A DNA stretch of 63,796 bases from positions 1-63,796 of the forward strand of contig JAGQHN010000010.1 of the NCBI GenBank assembly GCA_020431825.1. Reading direction: 5' to 3'. The notes below the pieces were generated by a model. It did not search any database. It saw nothing but the letters and a program-made list of their open reading frames with translations, and was not told the origin of the DNA. The DNA comes from Trueperaceae bacterium (GTDB lineage Bacteria > Deinococcota > Deinococci > Deinococcales > Trueperaceae). A program made the translations under genes and the position numbers. This document shows, piece after piece, positions 1 to 8,950 of this stretch. Within the stretch, counting starts at the first letter, position 1; the number at the start of each line of letters is the position of its first letter.

Positions 1-462
1 TGTTTGGAATGGTAGCTTTTTGCTATACAGAACAGTGTCGAGCATTTCTGAGAGATGAGTTAGCTTATTCAGATCATCCCCTTCAGGATCATAGACTCGG
101 TAATCAATAACCCAAAACTTCTCCGTCTCAGGATTGACGTAGACACAAGTTACTATCCCGATGCCATAGATGACGCGCTTTTCGTTGCCACTCCACTGCC
201 GTCTGACCAGACGGGCTTCGCGGCTATAGCGTTTATCCAATACCACATCATCAAACAAGATATAAGCCTGTTCACTAGGTGCTACATCTTCCCGTACATT
301 TTCCCACAGAACTCTAGGTCTCAGTTTATCTAGCCGTAAAAAACGATTCATGCTGTCATGGCTATAATCTTCACTATGATCAGCTAGATACGTTTGCGTA
401 TAGTTGATTTGGCTACTTATCAAAAACTGACAGTAATCCAGTCGATGTTGGCTATAGTTCAT
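1..462 (-). CDS. DDE transposase, N-terminal part (runs off window)
   Basis: The reading frame opens at the ATG complementary to 460-462 and stays open for 154 codons to the left edge, so this is the amino-terminal part of a longer protein. It begins MNYSQHRLDYCQ and contains the motif FDDVVLDK near residues 70-77, where the paired aspartates sit as the first catalytic Asp does in DDE transposases of the IS701/IS4-like type. A second conserved stretch, GIGIVTCVYVNP followed by FWVIDYRVYDP, fits that family. It would catalyse cut-and-paste movement of an insertion sequence. The terminal inverted repeat downstream of 462 was not found with certainty. The first CTCGAG palindrome appears only at about 1.2 kb, in line with this end being foreign. 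Family assignment is from memory of related proteins; the IS name is unknown. Confidence 0.75.
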   Translation of the reverse strand, partial: MNYSQHRLDYCQFLISSQINYTQTYLADHSEDYSHDSMNRFLRLDKLRPRVLWENVREDVAPSEQAYILFDDVVLDKRYSREARLVRRQWSGNEKRVIYGIGIVTCVYVNPETEKFWVIDYRVYDPEGDDLNKLTHLSEMLDTVLYSKKLPFQT

Positions 463-473
463 TCCTTACTTCA

Positions 474-698
474 TCACACCTTGCCATTTGCTTGGTGTGC
501 GTAAGTCCTAAACAAAAAGTATGGAAAAACTACTAGGAAAATTGGGCCAAGAATTATTGGCCAGTCGCTTAAGACCATTTTCTCTTTAAGGAAAATAATC
601 CTAACTATGGAATAAACCATGAGTATTCCATAGATAAATCCTATTGTGCTACCAATAGTCATCATTATTCCCACTTTTCTTTTAATAACTTTATACAT
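474..698 (-). CDS. Small hypothetical membrane protein
   Basis: A 74-residue product I do not recognise. It has a basic start (MYKVIKRK), one hydrophobic segment at about residues 10-37 and another at about 47-65, so it is probably a two-pass inner-membrane protein. The stretch before the ATG (CAGGT) gives only a weak ribosome site. It lies 11 bp upstream of the transposase start and is read in the same direction, so it could be a passenger or a neighbour of the insertion. The region is more AT-rich than the rest of the window and has no CTCGAG palindrome. No function can be assigned. Confidence 0.45.
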   Translation of the reverse strand: MYKVIKRKVGIMMTIGSTIGFIYGILMVYSIVRIIFLKEKMVLSDWPIILGPIFLVVFPYFLFRTYAHQANGKV

Positions 699-838
699 GT
701 TTACCTGTTGAAACTAATGCTTTTTAGAGAATATGGTTTCTATTTAAACACACTTAGAAGGTTTCTATGAGTACGAAAGTCTACTTAACTATAAAATTCA
801 AAACAGGGTTGATTGTAAAAGATGCTCTTCAAGAAACT

Positions 839-1690
839 CTATTCAAGAGCTTCTATCAGGCTCAGACCCTCACCATTTTCCAGTACATAGTAGCCTTGAC
901 CTTGTTTTTCAGCCTCTGCAACAAAGCTTTCTGGCGAAACAGTATTAAAGCTAAACATGTCATAGTGACAGGGTATGACACAGCCTATATCAAGAGTTTT
1001 GGCTAAGCTCACAGCTTCTTTGGCAGATAAATTGCCTGCTACGCCGCGTGAGGGGTCGTGACCATTTATGGGCAACAGAGCGAGGTCTATTTGCCACTTA
1101 CTTAGCGTTTCAATCATGCCGTCATAGAGTACCGTGTCACCGCTGTGGTAAAGGATAAATTCACCTATCTGAATGATGAGTCCGATGTATTTGGGTTCAC
1201 CCTGTTCATCAAACTCGAGCCCCTCATGCGCAGCCGGAACTGCGTGAAACCTGATGTCTTTTAAGTAAAGAGGCTCGGCAAGTTTTATGCCTGTTAGTCT
1301 ATCTCTAGCTACCTGCAAACGTTCAGCGGCATCGTCCAGATTGGCCTGAGCTACGACGACGCTTAGGTCTTTATTAACATTCATCAGCGGAACGAGGGTT
1401 TCGGTGTCAAGGTGGTCGGTGTGATTATGCGAGGATGTTACTATGTCTATAAAATCAAGCTTTTCTGGTGCCATGACTCGTTCAGTCATACGAAGGTGGG
1501 GTTTAGCGGTTTGGGCGTATTTTGTCGTTAACGAATCTGAGAGATAAGGGTCAAGCAAAAGATGCCGATTTTGCCATTTTATGAGGAAGCCACTTTGTCC
1601 CAGCCACCATATATGAAGGCTCGAGGCCTCACCCCTTGTTTCATGGACACTCTCTAGAAACGTGTCATCTTTGGCATAGGCTGGTTTCAT
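839..1690 (-). CDS. UlaG-like metal-dependent hydrolase (metallo-beta-lactamase fold)
   Basis: The protein has the metallo-beta-lactamase signature HNHTDHLD, then HSGDTVLY and CHYDMF for the remaining metal ligands, and a WLGQSGFLIKW start. These are typical of the UlaG/L-ascorbate-6-phosphate lactonase branch of cytoplasmic hydrolases. Length (283 residues) is near the family norm. An upstream ATG at 1717 is possible, but the ATG at 1690 has a TAAGCT box exactly 7 nt before it, the leaderless arrangement seen at many genes here, and it starts MKPAYAKDD like relatives. It diverges from the rRNA methyltransferase gene at 1785. The exact substrate is not predictable; ulaG function itself is doubtful because no ascorbate transport genes are nearby. 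Confidence 0.8.
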   Translation of the reverse strand: MKPAYAKDDTFLESVHETRGEASSLHIWWLGQSGFLIKWQNRHLLLDPYLSDSLTTKYAQTAKPHLRMTERVMAPEKLDFIDIVTSSHNHTDHLDTETLVPLMNVNKDLSVVVAQANLDDAAERLQVARDRLTGIKLAEPLYLKDIRFHAVPAAHEGLEFDEQGEPKYIGLIIQIGEFILYHSGDTVLYDGMIETLSKWQIDLALLPINGHDPSRGVAGNLSAKEAVSLAKTLDIGCVIPCHYDMFSFNTVSPESFVAEAEKQGQGYYVLENGEGLSLIEALE

Positions 1691-1697
1691 AGCTAAA

Positions 1698-1703
1698 AGC
1701 TTA
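1698..1703 (-). promoter_or_regulatory. -10 box TAAGCT, leaderless start of UlaG-like gene
   Basis: TAAGCT fits the TANNNT pattern and is followed by 7 nt and then the ATG at 1690. No Shine-Dalgarno site precedes this ATG. Confidence 0.45.
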
Positions 1704-1784
1704 CCCTGTTTGACCATTCTGCGTATTTTGTAAAGTCGGGCTAAAATGGCAGGATGATTCAGGTCTTAGTACAAGGAAGCGATG

Positions 1785-2600
1785 ATGCCAACCGAGCGCA
1801 TTTATAGTGCCAATGCCAGCTATCAGCAGCTCGAGGCGCTAAAAACTAACCGCAACAAGCGGCAAAAACAAGGAGTATTTTTACTCGAGGGTGTCAGGCA
1901 TATTAATCAGGCGCTTGCTTATCATTGGGGGGTTGAGGGGTTTTTATATGCTGCGGGTAGTCAGCTTTCGGACTGGGCGCAGGGTGTTTTAGCAAGTCAG
2001 CCAGAAGTAAAGCATTATGTGATTGAACCAGCTCTGTTTCAAAACCTAAGTAACAAAAATGAGGGTTCAGAGCTGCTGGCACTGGTCGCCATCCCTTCTG
2101 ATGATTTTAAGCGGATTCACTTTAAGGATTTGCCCTTGCTTGTCGTGTTTGACCGCTCGAGTAGTCCCGGTAATCTGGGTACCCTTATTCGCTCCTGTGA
2201 TGCGCTGGGGGCAGATGGCCTGATTATGACGGGCCATTCGGTTGATCTCTACGCCCCTGAAACGGTTGCTGCGACAGCAGGCTCACTTTTTGCCTTAGCT
2301 GTCATTCGGCAGGCGTCTCACAACGAGCTTTTGCCCTACTTTGAGCAGATTCGAGCAGATTACGGTGACCTGCAAATTGTAGCGACCAGCGCCAAAGCAT
2401 CTCAGGCTGTTTACAACTCTAGCTTCTGGCGCCCGACGGTCCTATTGATTGGTAATGAAACCGTGGGGCTAAGTCGAGCGTATCTGGAACTGGCAGATAC
2501 TTTAGTAACTATCCCCATGCAAGGCTCAGCCAGTTCATTAAATGTTGCCTGTGCCACCACTGTCTTGCTTTATGAGATAGCACGCCAGCGTGGCTCTTAA
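1785..2600 (+). CDS. TrmH/SpoU-family RNA 2'-O-methyltransferase
   Basis: A SPOUT-class methyltransferase of about 271 residues with an N-terminal substrate-binding part (NKRQKQGVFLLEGVR) and the three SpoU motifs: NLGTLIRSCDALGADG, LLIGNETVGLS and IPMQGSASSLNVA. The knotted C-terminal domain binds S-adenosylmethionine and methylates a ribose in rRNA or tRNA. The order of domains resembles TsnR/RlmB-like 23S rRNA enzymes, but the target base cannot be told from sequence. Two ATGs lie in tandem (1782 and 1785); the AAGGAA site at about 1773 is better spaced for the second. It is transcribed away from the UlaG-like gene. Very little else in the neighbourhood bears on its role. Confidence 0.85.
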   Translation: MPTERIYSANASYQQLEALKTNRNKRQKQGVFLLEGVRHINQALAYHWGVEGFLYAAGSQLSDWAQGVLASQPEVKHYVIEPALFQNLSNKNEGSELLALVAIPSDDFKRIHFKDLPLLVVFDRSSSPGNLGTLIRSCDALGADGLIMTGHSVDLYAPETVAATAGSLFALAVIRQASHNELLPYFEQIRADYGDLQIVATSAKASQAVYNSSFWRPTVLLIGNETVGLSRAYLELADTLVTIPMQGSASSLNVACATTVLLYEIARQRGS

Positions 2601-2690
2601 ATTTAAAAGCCCTAAGCACTAGCCACTATTGTCTAAGCACTATTCCCTTATCCCCTTCTTAGCGGTATAACTAGCCCAAAAAGGAGCCCT

Positions 2691-3623
2691 ATGAATTTCC
2701 CCAAACTCTCTGACAGTTTTCGCCTCGAGCGTCTCACCCTTCCTGAGGGACAGCTTCGCGTTGTTATAGATACCGATACCTTTAATGAGGTAGACGATCA
2801 ATTTGCCGTAGCTCACGCCCTCTTATCCCCTGAGCGTATGGCGGTTGAGGCGTTATACGCAGCGCCTTATTTCAATCAGCGCTCGAGCAGTCCAAAAGAT
2901 GGCATGGAAAAAAGCTATCAGGAGCTTCATACGCTGTTGGGCCGTCTGGGTAAACCCTCAGAGGGTTTGGTTTACGCAGGTTCTACGGATTATTTATCGA
3001 GTAGTGAGTTGCCTCAAGAAAGTGAGGTTGCCCGGGATCTGGTTAAGCGGGCTATGTCCAGTAAGGAACCGCTTTATGTAATGGCGATTGGCGCCATTAC
3101 CAATATTGCTTCAGCAATTTTGCTCGAGCCGCAAATCATTGAGCGGATAGTGGTTGTCTGGTTGGGGGGGCATGCCCTTCACTGGCCCCACACCAGAGAG
3201 TTTAACTTAAAGCAAGATATTCACGCTTCTCGAATCATCTTGGATTCAGGTGTACCGCTTGTTCTTATTCCTTGTCTTGGTGTGGCCTCGCACCTTATTT
3301 TGTCTATCAGTGAACTTGAAACCTTTGCCAAAACCTGTGGTGCTATGGGCGAGTACCTTGTTAATACCATTGCCAGCGCCCGGCATGAACATGCCCAGCA
3401 CCGTGCCTGGTCACGCATTATCTGGGATATATCAGCAAGTGCCTACTTCATCGATGATGCTTGGGTACCTACGGAATTTAAGCCCAGCCCCCTGTTAAGC
3501 AGTGAGTTTACCTGGAGTTTTGATGGCTCGAGGCCTCTCATTCGAGTCGCTAATATGGTCTGGCGAGATGCAATTTTTAGTGATTTATTTCAAAAACTAG
3601 CAGTGCATGCGCAGAAGCTATAG
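2691..3623 (+). CDS. Nucleoside hydrolase (IUNH family)
   Basis: The N-terminal DTDTFNEVDDQFA is the calcium-binding aspartate cluster of inosine/uridine-preferring nucleoside hydrolases, which split nucleosides into base and ribose. Further family marks are MAIGAITNIASA, the WLGG loop and EFNLKQDIHASRIIL, matching the NxxxDxxA region. At 310 residues it is of usual length. A perfect AAGGAG at 2681 stands 5 nt before the ATG. The end overlaps the end of the PfkB kinase by 6 bp in convergent orientation. Free ribose from this enzyme could be used by that kinase, which is an inference from proximity. Adenine and guanine deaminases further along would process the released bases. Some relatives in this branch act on unusual nucleosides, so the substrate is open. 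Confidence 0.85.
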   Translation: MNFPKLSDSFRLERLTLPEGQLRVVIDTDTFNEVDDQFAVAHALLSPERMAVEALYAAPYFNQRSSSPKDGMEKSYQELHTLLGRLGKPSEGLVYAGSTDYLSSSELPQESEVARDLVKRAMSSKEPLYVMAIGAITNIASAILLEPQIIERIVVVWLGGHALHWPHTREFNLKQDIHASRIILDSGVPLVLIPCLGVASHLILSISELETFAKTCGAMGEYLVNTIASARHEHAQHRAWSRIIWDISASAYFIDDAWVPTEFKPSPLLSSEFTWSFDGSRPLIRVANMVWRDAIFSDLFQKLAVHAQKL

Positions 3624-4532
3624 ATAGCTTTCGACTTCTGCCAGCGTCGGGCAGGCTTCGGCAGGGCCGAGTTTGGTGGTAGATAGGGCACCAACGACTG
3701 AGGCAAACCTGGCAGCCTGGGGCCAGTCCATGCCTCTGAGATGGGCTACTGCCAGTCCACCCGCAAAGCAGTCTCCGGCACCAGTTGGGTCTACTTCGCT
3801 AACGCGTATGGTCGGAATGTCTGTTACTTTGCCGTCGACAAAAAGCTTACTGCCTCTTTCGCCAAGTTTCAAAAAGACTGCTTTACCCTCGCGCATCAGT
3901 AAACTGCAAGCTTCTTCAGAGCTTTTGCCCTGAACCAGAAACTCAGCTTCTTTGGCGCTTGGTAAAATAACGGTGGCAGCTTCTAGAACAGTGCTGAAGG
4001 CATCCTGAATGGCTGGGTTGCCCATCAGTTCCGGGCGCAAGTTGGGGTCAAAAGAGATAGTGGCATTAATCTGCTGGGCTTTTGCAACAGCGCTCAAACA
4101 AGCTTCACGCATACTATCGGAACCGCAGAGTGAGGAGCCTGTTATGTGTAGCCAGTGCACGCGGTCAAGGCTTTGGGGTAAGTCGTCTGGCTCGAGTAAT
4201 GCTGCGGCTGCTTGTGCCAGATGAAAAACAAACTGTCTTTCACCGCTCGAGTCATAAGCGACAAAAGCCATACCCGTAGTGTAGCCAGGTGCTATGCGTA
4301 AAGGCGTGCTTATACCACAGGACTCGAGGTGCCGCTGGCAGGTCTCAGCAAAAGCGTCTTTGCCGGCCACGCCATAAAAACCTACCTCTGCACCCAAACG
4401 AGCAGCAGCGCATGCAAAAATGAGGGGGGCGCCGCTGGCAAAAGGACCTTGAAATGTTCCGGTTTGCGAAAGAGGCAAATCACGCTCAGGTCGCATGATT
4501 TCGACCAGTACTTCACCGAGGCTGAGAATCAT
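3618..4532 (-). CDS. PfkB-family sugar kinase
   Basis: A 304-residue ribokinase-fold enzyme. It begins ILSLGEVLVEIMRP, has the sugar-binding GASGAP-like turn (FASGAPLIFACAAARLG) and the second PfkB signature DPTGAGDCFAGG with the catalytic Asp near residue 250. It phosphorylates a sugar with ATP in the cytoplasm. Sequence style is close to 2-keto-3-deoxygluconate kinases and fructokinases; the adjacent convergent nucleoside hydrolase would favour a ribose-type substrate, but this is only context. The TAAAGT box 7 nt before the ATG and lack of a ribosome site point to a leaderless transcript. Confidence 0.8.
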   Translation of the reverse strand: MILSLGEVLVEIMRPERDLPLSQTGTFQGPFASGAPLIFACAAARLGAEVGFYGVAGKDAFAETCQRHLESCGISTPLRIAPGYTTGMAFVAYDSSGERQFVFHLAQAAAALLEPDDLPQSLDRVHWLHITGSSLCGSDSMREACLSAVAKAQQINATISFDPNLRPELMGNPAIQDAFSTVLEAATVILPSAKEAEFLVQGKSSEEACSLLMREGKAVFLKLGERGSKLFVDGKVTDIPTIRVSEVDPTGAGDCFAGGLAVAHLRGMDWPQAARFASVVGALSTTKLGPAEACPTLAEVESYL

Positions 4533-4539
4533 AGGGCTT

Positions 4540-4545
4540 ACTTTA
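4540..4545 (-). promoter_or_regulatory. -10 box TAAAGT, leaderless start of PfkB kinase
   Basis: TAAAGT lies 7 nt before the ATG at 4532 with no Shine-Dalgarno site in between. Confidence 0.45.
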
Positions 4546-4633
4546 TCATTCCAGAAAAAAGCTGGCGAAGACGGCTAAAGAGATGCTGGGGCGTGGCTTA
4601 TTTTAAAATAACGTCACCTTAAAGGAGGATCGT

Positions 4634-5095
4634 ATGGAAATGCGTAAAGATTTGATGGAGTACGTTGAAAACCATGAAGGTATACAGGTGATTCGTGGAG
4701 GAGGAGCCGATAACCGCAGCTGGAACGGCATCAGATACAAAACAGGCTTGTCTGGCAAAAATGTGGGTTCAAAAAATTTATCTATGAATCTTGCGACGGT
4801 ACCGCCGGGAGCGATTGCTTACGCCCATATTCATGATGGGTTTGAAGTCATGCTGTTTTTGCTTCAGGGCAAAGTCAGGCATGATTTTGGACCAGACTTA
4901 AAGTTCTCGGTTGAAAATGAAGCCGGGGACTTTATCTATATAGAGCCTGGTGTCCCCCATGAGGTTTTTAATATTGGCGATGGGCCACTCATTGCCGTAG
5001 TAGCTCGCTCAGCAGCCGATGAATGGGATAAAATTGTTGACTATCCCTCAAAATACAGACCCAGTGCCGCTGCCAGTGATGAAAAAACTACCTGA
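4634..5095 (+). CDS. Cupin-domain protein
   Basis: A single-domain cupin of 153 residues. The first cupin motif is seen around HIHDGFEVMLFLLQGKVRHDFG and the second around GDFIYIEPGVPHEVFN, giving His, His, Glu and His metal ligands typical of the superfamily. Cupins of this type bind a metal and act as isomerases, dioxygenases or sensors; the product here could be any of these. The AAAGGAGG at about 4620 is the strongest ribosome site in the region, contrasting with the many leaderless genes nearby. It is followed by the MFS exporter in the same direction after 81 bp, so they may be co-transcribed. The first 25 residues have no recognised domain. Confidence 0.8.
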   Translation: MEMRKDLMEYVENHEGIQVIRGGGADNRSWNGIRYKTGLSGKNVGSKNLSMNLATVPPGAIAYAHIHDGFEVMLFLLQGKVRHDFGPDLKFSVENEAGDFIYIEPGVPHEVFNIGDGPLIAVVARSAADEWDKIVDYPSKYRPSAAASDEKTT

Positions 5096-5161
5096 GTCAG
5101 TGTCTGTCTTTCAAAGTTAAAAGCCTCTGACAGAATCAGTTTATGCTGTAAAAGTGGGGAA

Positions 5162-5167
5162 TAAAGT
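5162..5167 (+). promoter_or_regulatory. -10 box TAAAGT before the MFS exporter
   Basis: TAAAGT is followed by 9 nt and a TTG codon at 5177. It supports TTG as the translation start, as no good ribosome site precedes it. Confidence 0.35.
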
Positions 5168-5176
5168 AGGTATTTT

Positions 5177-6397
5177 TTGAATCCAGAACAGCATAAACCA
5201 GCCTTTGCCGAGTTCGTCATTCTCATGGCTATGATGACCTCTATTGTCGCCCTGTCTATTGATGGCATGCTACCTGCGCTACCCAAGATTGGGCAAGAGC
5301 TCGGGGTTATTGAAGCAAATAATAATCAGCTTATTCTTTCCCTATTATTTCTGGGCTTAGCTGTAGGCCAGCTTGTTTTTGGTCCAATTTCAGATAGTAC
5401 AGGGCGTAAGCGACCCATTTATGCGGGGTTTATTGTTTTTATGGTTGGTTGCATCCTTTCTATAGTTTCGACAAATTTTTCACTCATGCTGCTAGGACGG
5501 TTTTTGCAAGGTTTTGGGGTAGCTGGACCAAGAGCTGTCAGTATGGCTCTGGTTAGGGACCGCTTTGAAGGTGAGGCCATGGCAAGAGTGATGTCTTATG
5601 TCATGACTATTTTTATTTTGGCACCTATGCTGGCACCCGCTTATGGACAAGCCATTTTGGCTTTTGCAACTTGGCGCTGGATTTTTGCCAGTTTTATCCT
5701 GCTTGCTGCTTTGACAATGGTTTGGTTTGCCTTAAGACAGCCTGAAACCTTGCTTCCAGAGAGGCGAAAGGCCTTTTCCCTGGGGCGCATCTTGCTCGGG
5801 ACAAAAGAAGTGTTAAACCACAGAATTGCCTTCTCGTACACGCTGGCAGCAGGTCTTATTCAGGGTGCATTTCTAGGTTATCTCAACTCCTCACAGCAGA
5901 TTTTCCAAGACCAATATGGCTTGGGAGAGCGCTTTCCGCTCTTTTTTGCCATTGTTGCGCTATCCCTTGGGGGGGCTTCATTTGTCAATGCTCAGCTGGT
6001 TATGAGGTTTGGCATGAAGCGTTTGGCGCATATTTCGGTCAGGGCACTTGCGGTTCTTTCCTTGCTTGCTTTAGCCATCAGCTATGTTCAGCAGGGCAAT
6101 CCCCCCTTCTGGCAGGTTATGACCTACTTCTTAAGCGCGTTTTTCTTTGTTGGTATTTTGTTTGGTAATCTGAATGCCATAGCTATGCAGCCTTTAGGGC
6201 ATATTGCCGGGATAGGTTCGGCGATTGTCGGTTCTTTGGGTTCGCTTATTTCTGTGCCTATTGGAACCTATGTGGGACTCAGCTATAACGGAACCATTCT
6301 TCCCATTCTTATGGGGCTGAGCCTTTTAAGTGTTCTTTCGATTGGGGTTATGATTTGGGCCGAAGGTACCCGGAAAGCTCGAGTCCTGCGGGTTTAG
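5177..6397 (+). CDS. Bcr/CflA-type MFS drug efflux transporter
   Basis: A 406-residue protein with about twelve hydrophobic segments. After the first segment comes DGMLPALPKIGQELGV, a hallmark of the Bcr/CflA drug:proton antiporters, and the loop GPISDSTGRKRPIY is the MFS motif A between helices 2 and 3. It would export drugs or metabolites across the inner membrane using the proton gradient. The start is a TTG: the first in-frame ATG is within helix 1, so the upstream residues NPEQHKPAFAEF are needed. The end overlaps the convergent histidine kinase by 4 bp. No CTCGAG occurs in the roughly 2 kb before its last codons. The substrate is unknown. Confidence 0.85.
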   Translation: MNPEQHKPAFAEFVILMAMMTSIVALSIDGMLPALPKIGQELGVIEANNNQLILSLLFLGLAVGQLVFGPISDSTGRKRPIYAGFIVFMVGCILSIVSTNFSLMLLGRFLQGFGVAGPRAVSMALVRDRFEGEAMARVMSYVMTIFILAPMLAPAYGQAILAFATWRWIFASFILLAALTMVWFALRQPETLLPERRKAFSLGRILLGTKEVLNHRIAFSYTLAAGLIQGAFLGYLNSSQQIFQDQYGLGERFPLFFAIVALSLGGASFVNAQLVMRFGMKRLAHISVRALAVLSLLALAISYVQQGNPPFWQVMTYFLSAFFFVGILFGNLNAIAMQPLGHIAGIGSAIVGSLGSLISVPIGTYVGLSYNGTILPILMGLSLLSVLSIGVMIWAEGTRKARVLRV

Positions 6398-8949
6398 TCT
6401 AAAGGTATCTCAAGGCTAAAGCAGCTGCCCTGGTGTATCTCGGAACTTACTTTAAGCGTGCCCTGATGGGCATCAACAATGAGCTTGACCAGATATAGGC
6501 CCAGCCCTGTGCCTACCACCTGTGTCTGCGTACCACGTTTGTATTTTTGGAAAAGCTGGTTCAGTTGTTCTTGGCTCATGCCGTGCCCTTCGTCTTTTAT
6601 GACCAGGCGAAAGCTCTTAGTTTGGGCTTCCAACTGGGCATAAACATGTTTGCCACTTCTCGAGTACTTTACCCCGTTACTTAAGAGGTTAATCATTACT
6701 CTGCTAATCAGGTCCGCATCAACACTGGCCTCTAAAAAATCTGGGGCGTCTAGCTGGATAATCATTTGTTTTTGACTTGCCTGCGCACTCACGGCGGCGA
6801 CAGCGCGGCGTAATAAGTCAGCGACATTGGCCTTTTGCTTGGCTGGTTTAAAGCCTTCTGACTCGAGCCTTGAGAGATCCAGAAATGCATCGGTCAGTCG
6901 GCGCATGCGTGCAGCTTCCGTACGGATGATTTCAAGGGGTTCCTTGGGGTCAGCAAACTCTCCTGAGAGCAGGAGGTCGGCAAAACCCTGAATACTGGTG
7001 AGTGGGCTACGCAGGTCGTGAACCACCATGGCAATCATGTCTTGTCTTTGCTGGTCAAGTTCGCTTATTTTGCTTAAGTCGCTAATGGTACCCGCAACCC
7101 CTCTTATCTCGCTGCCATCTCTTACGACTTTTAGACTAAGTAAGATGGGGCTGGAGGCTTTTCGTTCGGTAAGGCCAAGCTCGAGTGTCTCGCCTCTTTC
7201 AATCATGGTGACGTAGGCCTCTTGAAATTGCTCCTGGCTGATGTTGAGCGCTTCGGGAATGCCGCGCAGCATATTTTTTTCGTTACCCAGTAACCTTCTG
7301 GCACTGGCATTTTTATAAATGCTATAGCCATAAGGACTCATGATAAAAACCGCCTGAGGCAGGGTTTCTAGCAGGGTTCCAAGCCAGCCCCGTTCGGCTG
7401 CCAAAAGATCGCTTAACATGCTTAAGGCCTCGAGCTTGGCCTGACTTGATTGCCCAACTCTTGGCAGAAGCGTATGGGTGAGGGTGGTGGTTTGTGATCT
7501 CAGGTTCTGATAGCGTGCTAGCTGGCTAAACGTTCCCAATGAGGTCGTGAGCAGCGCTTGAAAATGGGGTGGGGGAGGTGCTGGTAAGTTTAAAGCTAAG
7601 ACGCCTATGGTTTTGCCATTGAGTTCGATAGGTTGAGCAAGATAGTGAGGCAAAGTGCCTTCGGCAAAAGGGCGTGATTCGGTCATGGCCTGTTCTGCCA
7701 GCTCGAGCATCCTCGGACTCAAGTCACCATGTTGAGCGCGCTCCTGACGAAAAATAAGCAGACCACCCTTGGCTCCTAGTCCCTGCTCGAGGGACTCGAG
7801 CATATCGGTGGCATCGGTGACATAGCCCTTAGGCGCAAAGCCCTGATGCAAGCTGTCAGCACTGGGAAATTCAGGGCGACTGAAGGTCGCACTGTCTAAG
7901 ATTTGCAGCAGTTTGGTATTGAGTTCCAGGTCTAGCTTGCGAAGTTGCCCATAGCTTCCTGAGATATAGGCGCCAGCAAAGACAAGCATAGGACTTAAAG
8001 GGCTAAAAAAGAGATTGAGCCTGAAGGCCAGGTAACTGGCCAGCAGCGAAAGCCCCACACCTAATAAAGAATAGAGCAGGCCGTGTTTTTTGTTCGCCAG
8101 GTAGGGGCTGAGAAGTGCCAGAAAGAGCAAGCCTAAAACATATAAAAAAGGATTTACCTTATGCAGTTTGCCGTGGATTAGAGTAAAAATCTGATTGGCG
8201 TTGACCTCGAGTCCGCTCATTTTGCCAAAAGGGGTAATAATCTGGTCCTGGTCGGTGCCCTCGAGGGTCACACCAATCAGCACGATTTTGTTCTGAATCT
8301 CACTGTAGGCAAATTCATTACGGTAGACAGTTAAAAAAGACAGGCTGGGAAAACTGCCCGCAGGTCCACGGTAATCAATAAGGATGGGTTTCTTTTGTTT
8401 ATACCTGCTGCTTAAGCCTGCTGCCTCGACAATTTCAAGAGCAAAGGAATTAAGCTCACCGTCTTTAAAAGCTACAACAGGCTGAAACTGTCTGGCAGAT
8501 GTTTCTAGTTCGAGCACACCGCGCCGTGCCCCTTCAAGTAAAGGATTAAAGGGTACATGATCACTAAGTTTAAAGCTTGCTGCACCAGCCAGCCTTATAA
8601 AGGGCAAAATAACCCCATTGTCTAGCAGGGCTTGCGCGAGATCAGAGTCACTGCCACTGGGCTCAGGAAAAAAGATATCCATAGCGATGACCTTGGCACC
8701 TGCCTCAGCCAGGTGGCTAATCGCCTGAGTGTAAAAACGGCGGTCAAGCTCGCCAATCCTCACCGGGTATTCATCGCTAAAGCGCTGATCTAAGGTGACC
8801 AGCACCAGTTCGCTTGTAGGGTCAAGCTGGCCACGGAGACGAAACCAGAGATCAAGGACGAGGTTGTTACCTGCGCTGTCCCAATTAAGCAGGTGGAAAA
8901 GCGATAGGACGAGGGCAAGTAGAACTGTAGCTAAACTAAAGCTGCGCAC
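6394..8949 (-). CDS. CHASE2-domain sensor histidine kinase
   Basis: An 851-residue membrane kinase. A first hydrophobic segment (residues about 5-22) leads into an extracytoplasmic CHASE2 domain (about 25-260, with LVLVTLDQRFSDEYP and VIAMDIFFPEP). Two or three membrane segments follow at about 268-345. A poorly defined GAF-like region comes next, then a PAS-like region (about 515-625, ETLPQAVFIMSPYGYSIYKN). The HisKA domain has the phosphorylated His at about 644 in VVHDLRSPLTS, and the HATPase has NLLSNGVKYS, DEGHGMS and GTGLGLYLVK. It would sense something outside the membrane and phosphorylate a response regulator, but no regulator gene is adjacent. It starts 1 bp after the stop of the FecR protein, so the two are almost certainly co-transcribed and translationally coupled. 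Confidence 0.9.
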   Translation of the reverse strand: MRSFSLATVLLALVLSLFHLLNWDSAGNNLVLDLWFRLRGQLDPTSELVLVTLDQRFSDEYPVRIGELDRRFYTQAISHLAEAGAKVIAMDIFFPEPSGSDSDLAQALLDNGVILPFIRLAGAASFKLSDHVPFNPLLEGARRGVLELETSARQFQPVVAFKDGELNSFALEIVEAAGLSSRYKQKKPILIDYRGPAGSFPSLSFLTVYRNEFAYSEIQNKIVLIGVTLEGTDQDQIITPFGKMSGLEVNANQIFTLIHGKLHKVNPFLYVLGLLFLALLSPYLANKKHGLLYSLLGVGLSLLASYLAFRLNLFFSPLSPMLVFAGAYISGSYGQLRKLDLELNTKLLQILDSATFSRPEFPSADSLHQGFAPKGYVTDATDMLESLEQGLGAKGGLLIFRQERAQHGDLSPRMLELAEQAMTESRPFAEGTLPHYLAQPIELNGKTIGVLALNLPAPPPPHFQALLTTSLGTFSQLARYQNLRSQTTTLTHTLLPRVGQSSQAKLEALSMLSDLLAAERGWLGTLLETLPQAVFIMSPYGYSIYKNASARRLLGNEKNMLRGIPEALNISQEQFQEAYVTMIERGETLELGLTERKASSPILLSLKVVRDGSEIRGVAGTISDLSKISELDQQRQDMIAMVVHDLRSPLTSIQGFADLLLSGEFADPKEPLEIIRTEAARMRRLTDAFLDLSRLESEGFKPAKQKANVADLLRRAVAAVSAQASQKQMIIQLDAPDFLEASVDADLISRVMINLLSNGVKYSRSGKHVYAQLEAQTKSFRLVIKDEGHGMSQEQLNQLFQKYKRGTQTQVVGTGLGLYLVKLIVDAHQGTLKVSSEIHQGSCFSLEIPLD

Positions 8950-8950
8950 T

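Noticed and set aside
767-1006. Open frame of 79 codons on the plus strand
   Set aside because: It lies mostly opposite the UlaG-like gene, which has clear family motifs; no ribosome site and no recognisable product.
4330-6373. 2-kb stretch without CTCGAG over the cupin and MFS genes
   Set aside because: Considered as a sign of recent transfer, but with a mean spacing of about 410 bp one or two gaps of 2 kb are expected by chance in about 155 intervals, and another of similar size lies at 20.7-22.7 kb.
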